In this document: positions 38,110 to 48,310 of the stretch, one piece after another
Layout: each line of letters starts with the position of its first letter
How positions within the stretch are numbered: the stretch's first letter is position 1
Assembly (NCBI RefSeq): GCF_001039355.2
Contig: NW_019775653.1
Coordinates: forward strand, 168,544-232,543
Length of the DNA: 64,000 nucleotides
From: Lingula anatina
Lineage: Eukaryota > Brachiopoda > Lingulata > Lingulida > Lingulidae
Reading direction: 5' to 3'
Translations under genes and position numbers: made by a program
The notes under the pieces: model-generated
Seen by the model: only the letters and a program-made list of their open reading frames with translations
Database searches by the model: none
Told to the model about the DNA's origin: nothing

Positions 38110-41100
38110 TTTAGATAGGAGCAAAGGCCTTGGAACAAGCCATTGATGTTGGACTTGAGGTAAAGGATGCAGTGGAAAGACTAGAGAAAAGATATCTGGA
38201 TTATTTGGAAGTAACAAACGAATACAGGGTGTTATGTGAAGAAACAGATGCAGATACTGAATTCACAGTTGTTGCTGAGATGGATCTTCATGAATACGAT
38301 GAACAGGTGAAAAAAACGTACCTCAATACAATCCAAGTTTATAAGCAACATAGCAAACGAAATGTAACTCAAAATTCAGACTCACCCATTCAACTGAAAA
38401 AAAGGGAAATCCCTAAATTCTCAGGACACAGAAGTGACTGGCCAGAATTCAAAAACATTTGGCAAAATATGGTTATTCCAGCCGTACAAAATAAAACAGC
38501 CTTGGCTGTGGATTAAAAAAACTCTTGTAAAAGTGGTCTAGCTTATGTAGAAATTTCCAACATCTCAGCAGGTTCGGAAAATGCTTATGATAAGATGGGA
38601 GGCTTTATGCCTACACTATGATAATGTACCATTGGCAGTGTCCAATGCTTTAGAAGAGATAAACCAGTTAAAACCAGTGTCATCTGAAGATAATTATCAA
38701 GAGCAAGTACAATTGATCAGAAAAATTGATTCCATATTTCAACAGCTAGAAATGTTAGATCAAGTACACATGGTTTCTTGTAAAGACGTGGCACGCATTG
38801 TTTCATTTTTTTCACCCTTACTCAGAAAAGATTGGGCAGAATTTATCAATAAGTTGCCAGTCTCAGCACAATTACATCCATTAGGTCCACTTCAGGATTT
38901 CTTACAATCAAAGTTAGGGGTTCTCAAACAAATGGCTAATGATCAAGCGTTATTAAAACCTGTCAAAACACAAAAACAAAGTCACAGTCACAATGTTAGA
39001 GCAAGTCAGAATGATAGTTGTTTTTTACACAATGGCAATTCTCATACCACTAGTCAGTGTAAGCTGTTTTTATCTCTTTCAGTGCCTGAAAGAAAAGAAA
39101 AACTCAGACAAGCAGGTAGATGCTTCAGGTGTTTTGCTTCCCACAGAAGAGCCAGCTGCAAAGAAAATAGTCCATGCTCTTACTGTAACAGATGTTCCCA
39201 CCATACCCTGATGTGTTGGCAAGCACCCACTGTAGATAAAGGCTATAACACAGGTGACCCTTCTGTGGAGAGCAAACATGCTGAGAGCAATGTAGCCAAA
39301 AGTAATGGTAAGACACTCTATGCCATATATGATGTCCCAGTTTCTTCATCCAAAAACAAAACTGTCATTTTTTGTGATGATGGTGCTGATACTACTTTCA
39401 TTTCTCAAAATGGTGTGAAAAAGCTAAATGCAAAGAAATTGGGAAAATTTTCTATTCAAATGAATACATTAAACTCTACAGACACAATTTCTACTCATTT
39501 GTATGAAGTCACTCTCATTACTGTCAGTGGTAGAAAAGTGAAAGTTGAAGCCTTTTGTTTGCCTACACTCTCAAGCTCTGTTTCTCAGTTAAGTGAAACT
39601 GCCATTGCAAACATTTTTCCAAATTTTGATCCAAAAACTCTTCAAAGGCCAAACTGACCCGTTGACATATTGTTAGGTGGGGATTATTTTGGTTTACATC
39701 CAAATAAAAGAAATCGAGTCTGATGGGGCTAACCTCAGTGTAATGGAGGGGGATTTGGGTGTGTATTTGCAAGGATATCATCAGTTAATTGAGGAACGAA
39801 CAGAGAAATCCAACAGCATTGGTTATTCAGTTACTCTCTGCAAATCTGTCAGTACATGTATGCATGTGAACTCCTCTTGCATGAAAGTCACTCACAGTGA
39901 ATTTAACCCCCCCTTCTCAGACCCTTCTAAGGGTGGGGGCGCTGTGATTATTAATCACTCTCAGAGTCAGGGTGTTGTGTCCTCTATTGTCCCCCTATCA
40001 GACCCTTCTAAGGGTGGGGATGTTGTGAAAATCGATCCCTCTCAGGGACATACTGTAGATAGCTCTGTTGATCCCTTCTCAAACCCTTCTAAGGGTGGGG
40101 GTGTTGTGAATTTTAATCCTTCTAGAAGCAAGGGTGAACTTGTCTTTCCAGACTCCTTTGATGGGCACAAAAGTGTACAGTCTTTGAAAACAAAAAGTGA
40201 GTCACATTTTTTTGAAAAGCTCTCTAATATTGACACTTTCATATTAGGTGAGGAAATGGGAACGGAAATGAATCCAAAATGTGGTGCTTGCAAATGTGGA
40301 AAATGTCCATCTGTGGGACATACATATTCTTTTAAAGAGGAACAAGAATTACAACTGATAACGTCAAAATTGCATCATGACAAAGAACGTGAATGCTGGT
40401 CTACTGAATATCCCTGGTTATTTGACCCAGCATTATTGCCTGACAATTATAATGCTGTTTTTGCCACTTTGAAAAGTACTGAAAAATCTAAAAATGGACC
40501 CTCAATGGGCAGAGAAGTACTCTGAACAAATACATGATATGGAAACTAGAGGTGTACCTAGAAAAATGACCCAGGAAGAAATTCTTGAATGGGAAGGTCC
40601 TGTCTTCTATTTGGCACACTTAGCTGTCGAGCAGCCACAAAATTCATCAACTCCAGTCAGAATTGTTTTCAACAGTAGCCAACTTTTTCAAGGGGTTTCT
40701 TTGAATTCATTTCTTGCAAAAGGCCCTGATACATTCAAAAACAATTTGCTAGGACTCTTGATTAGATTCCGTGAAAACCCAGTTGTTTTGAATGGTGACA
40801 TCAGAAAGATGTATAATTCAGTTTTTCTGGGGAAGTTAGAACAAAATACTCACCGATTTTTGTGGCGTGACATGGAAAATAGACCCCCAGACATTTGGTG
40901 CATTACACGTGTAAATATAAGAGACAAGCCTGCAGGTACAATTGCAATTGAGGCAAAAGACATGACTGCTGACTTCTTTTGTTCTATCAATCCACAAGCA
41001 GCTGTTATCATCAAAGAATCTTCTTATGTTGATGATATAGTGGAAAGTGTGGAAAGCTTTTCTCAAGCTGAACTCTTATCCAAAGACATTGATCTTATTC

Positions 41101-42672
41101 TTTCCAAGGGAGGTTTTAAGACAAAAGGGTGGATCTTTGGGGGTCAGAATGTACCTAAAGCCAAGTCAGAATTACACAAAGTTTTGGGCATTTCTTGGAT
41201 TCCCTCAGATGATGTTATTGTTTTCAAAGCATGTTTGAATTTCTCTACGAAACGTAGAAATATTCGTACTGAACCTGGCCTTCTTTCATCTCAGGTTCCA
41301 GGTGAAATACCTACTGTGCTGACCAGACGCATAGTTTTGGAGCAAGTGATGGGTATATTTGATCCATTTGGCTTCCTTGCACCTTTTGTCTTACTTGCAA
41401 AGATGTACTTGAGAGAAACATGGGCACTACGTCTAGATTGGGACGAAGCTATTCCAGAGGTATTAAATGTCAAATGGAGGAAATTTTTCTGTTCATTGTT
41501 TCAGATTGATGAATTGAAGTACCCCAGATGTTTGAAACCAGTACATGATGTTGTTGGTGATCCAATGTTAATCATCTTGTCTGATGGTTCAGAAAACGCA
41601 TATGGATGTGCAGCCTACATTAGGTGGACTTTGAAAGAAATTCCCACTGTCTTTACACAAGTTGCAGATTTGCTTAATGAAAGACCAATAGGAGTGATGC
41701 CCAGTGTTGATTCTACTCTCAATATCCTTACTCCCAATTCTCTACTTCTTGGTAGATCTACTTCTAGAAATCCTGGAGGTTATGATCCTTCCTTGAGATC
41801 CCGTCTCACTTTAGTAGAAGGCTGTGTAAAACAGTTCTGGGAGCAATGGAAGAATCTCTTTGCACACACTCTTGTCCATCAAACGAAGTGGTTTAAAGGG
41901 AATCGAGACTTGAAAGTGGGAGATGTTGTTATAGTACCTGATAGCAATGTTCTCAAGGGAGAATATCGTCTTGCAAAGGTTACTGAAGTTTTCCCTGGCA
42001 CTGATGGTCTTGTAAGAAGGGTGAAAGTGTCTTATAAAAATTATAGAATGGGAGAAAAAGTTCATGAGTACAAGGGTGCTAAGAATATTGAGGTAGAGAG
42101 ATCTGTTAGAAGATAGGGTTTATTAATTCCTATTGAGGATATGTAATTGCTCTCAAATACTAATGCAACATTGTATATATATTATATTAGTACACAAGTT
42201 ATTAATGATATTATATGATTATTTCTTTATTAGTTCTAGTTTAGTTACAGTATATGAATATATTTCATTAGTTAAAATTTTGTGTGACATTTAAACTTTA
42301 AGTTTAATAATTAGTGTCACAGAGATAAAAATATATAATGTATCTCTGCGAGGAGAACCTCCCGATGTTCTGGGATCAACAAAATATTGTCGAACTGTTC
42401 AGTCTAGGATGTAAAATGTGGTCACTCAGTCATGTGACACATGAAGACAAAAGACCACACCTATAGTACTGAGAGGACACACACACACCACTGACTTTGC
42501 TGGAGATAGACAGAAGTACATGACTCTCTAAAATATATACTCCACAATTTATTGACCGGCTTTCGGCTTTCGGCTATCGGCTATTGACAAAGATGATTTG
42601 CTATGAACAATTTTGAATAAAGCTAACCGTGTGCAATAAGGGGTTTTATGTTTTTCTTTTTATAACCCAAAA
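38110..42672 (+). mobile_element. internally deleted BEL/Pao LTR retrotransposon
   Basis: Gag-like DUF1759 region at 38130-38516 and 38581 onward, CCHC zinc-knuckle region near 39100-39220, DUF1758 retropepsin near 39360-39650, a linker with tandem repeats, Pao-type reverse transcriptase (40494 onward) with YVDD at about 41025, then peptidase A17/RNase H onset. Near 41630 the frame jumps to the DUF5641 end region, so most of RNase H and the integrase core are deleted. Stops or frame changes at about 38516, 39655 and 40525 split the polyprotein. The protease motif reads DDGAD where D-S/T-G is usual. A candidate 3' LTR with AATAAA lies at about 42280-42660; no 5' LTR is seen, and (AT)n flanks both sides. 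Non-functional. Confidence 0.85.
39895..40130 (+). repeat. tandem repeats inside the retrotransposon linker
   Basis: Three repeats of about 80-100 bp carry CCCTTCTAAGGGTGGGG, translated as S-D/N-PSKGG, between the protease and reverse transcriptase regions. The unit itself contains the inverted pair CCCTT/AAGGG. Confidence 0.75.
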
Positions 42673-43291
42673 NAGAAAAAGTTCATGAGTACAAGGGTGC
42701 TAAGAATATTGAGGTAGAGAGATCTGTTAGAAGATAGGGTTTATTAATTCCTATTGAGGATATGTAATTGCTCTCAAATACTAATGCAACATTGTATATA
42801 TATTATATTAGTACACAAGTTATTAATGATATTATATGATTATTTCTTTATTAGTTCTAGTTTAGTTACAGTATATGAATATATTTCATTAGTTAAAATT
42901 TTGTGTGACATTTAAACTTTAAGTTTAATAATTAGTGTCACAGAGATAAAAATATATAATGTATCTCTGCGAGGAGAACCTCCCGATGTTCTGGGATCAA
43001 CAAAATATTGTCGAACTGTTCAGTCTAGGATGTAAAATGTGGTCACTCAGTCATGTGACACATGAAGACAAAAGACCACACCTATAGTACTGAGAGGACA
43101 CACACACACCACTGACTTTGCTGGAGATAGACAGAAGTACATGACTCTCTAAAATATATACTCCACAATTTATTGACCGGCTTTCGGCTTTCGGCTATCG
43201 GCTATTGACAAAGATGATTTGCTATGAACAATTTTGAATAAAGCTAACCGTGTGCAATAAGGGGTTTTATGTTTTTCTTTTTATAACCCAA

Positions 43292-43294
<3 letters not shown>
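42053..43294. repeat. 620-bp direct duplication across an N (contig overlap)
   Basis: 42053-42672 and 42674-43294 appear essentially identical, separated only by the N at 42673. The unit starts inside the DUF5641 coding end (AGAAAAAGTTCATGAG) and runs through the stop and putative LTR to ATAACCCAAAA. Exact identity at an N means two contigs sharing an end were placed side by side without merging. Confidence 0.85.

Positions 43295-43325
<31 letters not shown>
43295..43325. repeat. (AT)n microsatellite
   Basis: Pure dinucleotide run immediately after the retrotransposon end. A similar run precedes the element at 38009-38108, and another lies at 44284-44326. Confidence 0.9.
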
Positions 43326-43327
<2 letters not shown>

Positions 43328-43496
43328 AGCTGTTAAAGCTATGTGAAACAATTTCACTGAATTGGCCACCATGAACTTTATTGTATAATTAGATGCAGCT
43401 GGAAAATGAACAATTCCCAACATTTAATGGTGCCCATATTCCAATTCTAATAATGATGACAATAAAAATGACCATTAACTCTGCCACGGCAGGTTT

Positions 43497-43733
43497 TATT
43501 ACCTCCGCCAAGGAGATTATTCTTTCACCCCTGTTTGTCTGTTTGTTTGTTTGTCTGTCTGTCATCAACATAACTCAAAAAGTTATGGACTGATTCTGAT
43601 GACATTTTCAGGAACTGTCAGAAGATGATTAGTTTTTGGTGGTGATCCGGATCAATAATCAATCAATAATCCATAATAATAAAAAAACGCTGCCTTGGCG
43701 GAGGTCTGCGCTCTCGGAGTGCTTTTCTAGTTT
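43497..43733. mobile_element. MITE with CTCCGCCAAGG inverted ends, copy 2
   Basis: ACCTCCGCCAAGG at the left is mirrored by CCTTGGCGGAGGT at the right, followed by GGAGTGCTTTTCTAG. The interior has GTTTGTCTGTCTGTCATCAA and GGTGGTGATCCGGATC. Opposite orientation to 16343-16606. Confidence 0.75.
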
Positions 43734-43782
43734 TCTATGGCATTACTAGTTGGTCTGTTAGCAGTTTAGTGAGCAAGATATC

Positions 43783-44033
43783 TAAGGGACCATTCCCAGA
43801 CCCTGTCGTGCCAACTATGGATCAATCTATCTTCAAGGGAATTCTCGATAAATTGCAATCAACTTAAGAGGCTTAGATGTCTGGCATGCCTACTGAAGCT
43901 GTTAAGGGTAATTAACTATCGTTTAAAAGTGCCAAACATCTAAGCCACTAAAGCTTAAGCAATTTAGCGAGAAACTCATTGGAGATGGATTGATCCTGTT
44001 AGATCAATCTAGGTATGGGAACCAAGTCTCAAA
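43783..44033. mobile_element. fold-back MITE-like element, copy 4
   Basis: The ends around GGGACCATTCCCAGACC and TAGGTATGGGAACC are inverted. The inner arms around GGCTTAGATGTCTGGCA and TGCCAAACATCTAAGCC are also inverted. The core is AAGCTGTTAAGGGTAATTAAC. Confidence 0.65.
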
Positions 44034-44115
44034 AATTCTTATCAAATTTTGATAAAAATTTCAGCTTCATATGGAATAAGTTTGAACACACACACACACA
44101 AACACACACACATAT

Positions 44116-44281
44116 CAGGCCCCTAGCCAGGGGGGGGTTCGGGGAATTTGAAAGAACTGCCCTTTTTGTCAGGAAAAGGTCTAATCGGGTAAAGTTTGAT
44201 CTATGCGCACTAAGGATTCATTGTAAAAGGTCCACTTTTTCGGAAAAAGAACCCCCCTTTTGAAATTGTTGGCTACGGGCC

Positions 44282-44283
<2 letters not shown>
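44116..44283. mobile_element. 168-bp MITE, second copy
   Basis: Same family and exact length as 33964-34131, with CATAT on both sides (44111-44115 and 44284-44288) inside CA/AT microsatellite sequence. Confidence 0.85.
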
Positions 44284-44329
<46 letters not shown>

Positions 44330-45164
44330 TACAAATAATGAAGCAGAGAAACTTTTTATGGAAAACTAATGCTGTTTAATTCAATTCATATAATTTGGGT
44401 GAAACAAATGTAGTACCCGGTACAACAAAAAGAAAGGAAAGAGTCATTTCATTTCTTTATTTTGTTATAACTTTAATCATAATAACATTTCCTAAAGTGA
44501 AAAGAAAAAAACATTTTCCCACCATAATGAATAGATTTATACATTCCTTTAATCATGTTTTTTTTGTTTTTGTTTTTTTATTGCAACATTTCAATGTATT
44601 AAAACAATAAATAATGATATGTGGGTAAAAAATGAAAGTTTTCTATCTGCATCATCAAAAAAAACAATAACGCCCAGACTGCAAGTGGATAAAATAGAGG
44701 TGTAAAAAATAAATAAATGAATCTTTCCCCCAAAGGATATTCTCGAATTGCATAGGTAAACCCGTATAATACATAAAATGGGGATGCTGGGGAGCGAAAA
44801 TTCAGTCTACGTATCATCAACTGCCCACGCACATAAACGGTAGCTCTACTGTAAGTATACTCAAAAATTAATCCGTTTTTCTACTGCGTTTCGATTCTGT
44901 TCTAAATACCTACGCATACCCCCCCCCCCCCCCCCCGTTCCCACACGCACATAAACACACACACAGTCAAGTGCAATTCTACTTTTCATAAAATACTTAC
45001 TCTTTGTAAAAGTAATCCTTGCTGCAAGGAGCGATATTCTACTGCTTGAGCACGCCATAAGGCCCGTCTTACTAGGTCACCCTATTTGTCACTATCTGTA
45101 GCCTTTTCAGGCATTTAACTGGTTTTCTATGTTGGTGCAGCTAATGTCTCTCTCTCTTTCTAGT

Positions 45165-45743
45165 CTACTACGATGTGGTAGCGAAGAAAGAAACTGATTG
45201 CTAGAAGATGTGTCAAAAATCCTTATCATATCTTGGGCCAAAAATATGGAATGATCTCTCAAATGACTTAAAGCAAAGCATCAATTCAAATGAGTTTAAA
45301 TCACTTTTAAGGCTTTGGGAAGGACCCAAATGCAGATGTAGCCTGTGTAACCTATATGCTTTTAGTGAAAATGTGTAATAATACGTCATGTTTACATTGT
45401 TTATATAACTGTATCATTGAGCATTGTATGTAAAATTGTCTGTTTTTCACAGTTGATTTAGGTATAGCATTCTGCACATTTCCCATAAAAAAAAAACTTT
45501 TTTCTCTTTTTTCTAAATTGTTATCTTAATAGATTTCGTGTTTTTGTTTACTCTTTGTAGATTTTTTTTATTTTTATTTTTTATTTATTTATTTATTTAT
45601 TTTTTTACTAGACTTCATGTGTAATATTGTATTATTGTAGATATGTTTTTGTCCTTATATAGTCGGAGAATAGCTGTAAAGCTAATGTTTCCATTCAATT
45701 TGTAACCGACATGAAATAAAATTTATTGTATTGTATTGTATTG
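45165..45743 (+). mobile_element. 3' end of a non-LTR retrotransposon
   Basis: The degraded translation contains LGPKIWNDLSNDLK, then FKSLLRLWEGPKCRCSLC, the usual ending of animal LINE polyproteins (GxxxWNxLP...FKxxLK...C.C..C). A 3' UTR follows and ends with AATAAA then TTGTA/TATTG repeats, as in CR1/L2-like elements. 5'-truncated. Confidence 0.65.
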
Positions 45744-45793
45744 AGTCTTTATTTACTGAAATGCATTTTTTTACAAAGTATACACAAACAAAA

Positions 45794-45961
45794 CAGGCCC
45801 GTAGCCAGTGGGGGGTTCGGGGTTCGAAAGAACCGCCCTTTTTGCTGGGAAAAAGGTCCACTCTGGATAAAATTTGATCTCGGTACACGAAGGTTTTATG
45901 GTAAAAGGCCCACTTTTTCAGAAAACGAACCCCCCATTTTAAATTGCTGGCTACGGGCCTG
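45794..45961. mobile_element. 168-bp MITE, third copy
   Basis: Same CAGGCCCGTAGCCAG inverted ends and exact length as the other two copies. The flanks are CAAAA and CAAAG, a 5-bp target duplication with one change. Confidence 0.8.
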
Positions 45962-47147
45962 CAAAGTGTAACGTTTACTGACAATATGGACAAAATTCGC
46001 TATTATGTTCAAGCTGGCAATAAAACAAAAGTTCATCAGAGGCGCGTTCAAACGATTTTTCGGACCAATGAACCTTCAAATTATCGAGATGCCCCTGGCC
46101 CCAGCAGACACCAGCTGAATGGCTCAATTCTTTTGATCATACTCAAACAACACCTTTTTACACTTATCTATATATAGTCTATCCACGTAGGCGACGACCT
46201 GTGAGAATTGCTTCCATACTTGTTGACAGTTCTATACTTTACAGGAATAAAATATAATCAGTGACAATATTTAAGCTATTTTACAAACGTTTTGCATTAC
46301 ATTCATGTTCATATGTTAACGAATGAATTGGCCACATGATTACACACCTAACAGAATATCATTATGTTTCGATTTTTAAATTTTAATTAAAATGGTATTG
46401 TCCTGATGACAGTGAAATGTGTATCATTATGCTATGCACTGTAGGACCTGTTGGTCTTACTGACTACGACGGTAACCTGTCGGACTAGGCCCACAAGGGC
46501 CTAAATGCCCCCATAATTGGCTATATCTATAGGCATAACATACAGGCCAAAGTTCAGACAAAACTAGCTTGGCCTAGACCTACGGTCTCAACATGATAAA
46601 AATCATTTGAGTGCTCCCTCATGTAAATTTCTCCTGGCTCAAAGACAACATCTTTACAGACACACTTGGAAAACACCCTGCTTAAGCAAAGTCCAATTTT
46701 TTTCATTTTAAAAATATCCGCCGCTGACACTTATTTTTTTTAATTTTTCACCACTTTGCATTGAAAATCAGCGTGCTGTGTTGCGTGGTAAGTCAGCGCC
46801 ATCTGTTGACAGGTTGAATCTCTACGTGACTGTCACATCAGGGTGAAGTATACTATGGTGCTCTTATCTTCCAGTCTTGTAGAGGCTCGGTTTCTTGCCT
46901 AACAGGGTATGTATAATTAAATATTGATCAATAATATGATGGACTCGTTCTCGTGGCTGTGCCAGTTCCATATGACAACCGATACGACAGGACTATTGTA
47001 GAAATAACAGTATGAAATTGACAGCTCGATAATGAAAGTTGATAACTAATTTTAGACGTAAAATAGATTGAACTTTTTTTGACGTATCAAGAATTACAGT
47101 ATGTNTGTATTTTCTTTTATTAATTAATTAAGTATATTCACAATAAA

Positions 47148-48310
47148 TTTATTATAAATAAAGACACATTTCAATATTGTAGAAGTTTTATTGATACAAA
47201 TCTAGAGTTGTCAAAATTTTTTCTTTTCACTGTAAAATAAAAAAAGCTACGTTTACAAAAGATGAACTAAAGACAGAAACTAGCCTTTTATATTAAAACA
47301 TCACGTGGAATTGTACAGCTTTTACAGTGGTGATACAAATAGAACTTTATTTGAATCTATAACAGTAGGGTTAATTAAAAATGTTTGACAAAATATGATA
47401 CCGGTTTTTAAAATTATAAAAGTTTGCCGAATAAAAAATAGACATAAAGCGGTTTATTTACAATTAGCTACAATAATATTTATATCCATTTTGGACAATT
47501 TTGACCAACCACAAACACCATATCATCTCAATATGGGCTACAAAATCCTCTGCAAATTTTAACCAATGAGAAGTCTTGTTCAATAAACACTTGCAGAGCT
47601 CGCATATTTAAGTTTTGCTAAATGATGAAGACAATTAACTCACTTTGGATACAGAAAATTGAAATAATTCCAGAAAATAAATTGTCAATATACTCACTTT
47701 GGCTAAAGAAAAAATATTTTATAGGGTGTGCAAATTCCTCTTCATGCAATGCTAACTGGCCAAAAGGTAATTTCGTATAATGACGGGCCTCTACAGCATA
47801 GCTATCTGCCAAAGTCGAGTATCAATATTAGCCAATCATATGTCCTCTCCCATAAACAGTCAAGGTTTTAATCAAAATCTCTCTCTAATTCAGCTGAACC
47901 GTTTACCAACAGTTAGCCGACGACAATAAATAGGTTGAAAATAGAAATAACTTTCATTTCTGTGCTTTCTGAAACCCCATCTAAAGAGAAAGCTCTCATT
48001 GCCGGCTGGTACAATATTTATACTTGTAATGAACTGGTCAGATCACCAACATGAAGAATATGGGTAGATCTGAAAAGAAGTCATTTCAGCCATTTTTCTC
48101 TACATAGGACAAAGAAAACTCTTCTTTTTCAAACTTGGTTAATTCTTGCCCTGATGTTTAGGCATTAATCGGGAACAAATGCTTTTTCCCCCCCAACAAC
48201 TGCAATGAAATAAAGGTCTTGTATCCCCACAAGTTGTAAATCAATCAAGTTCCTTTCATACACATCCTGAATTGATAGCATAAAATAAAATCTAACGGCA
48301 GGTCTCCCCA
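47148..48310 (-). other. probable 3' UTR of RAD21
   Basis: About 1.15 kb downstream of the RAD21 stop, with no gene-like ORF. Reverse-strand AATAAA hexamers occur around 47117-47122 and 47148-47153; which is used is unknown. The N at 47105 lies just beyond. Confidence 0.4.

Larger units (their letters stand above)
44284..47147. other. gene-free repeat-rich region
   Basis: It contains (AT)n at 44284-44326, a poly-C run near 44921-44937, a LINE 3' end (45165-45743), a MITE (45794-45961) and the N at 47105. 45962-47100 shows no recognisable gene or repeat; short ORFs there have no family features. Confidence 0.5.

Noticed and set aside
45726-45971. ORF across the 168-bp MITE reading SGGFGVRKNRPFCWEKGPL
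   Set aside because: The same frame appears at other copies because it is repeat sequence; no start context or splice support.
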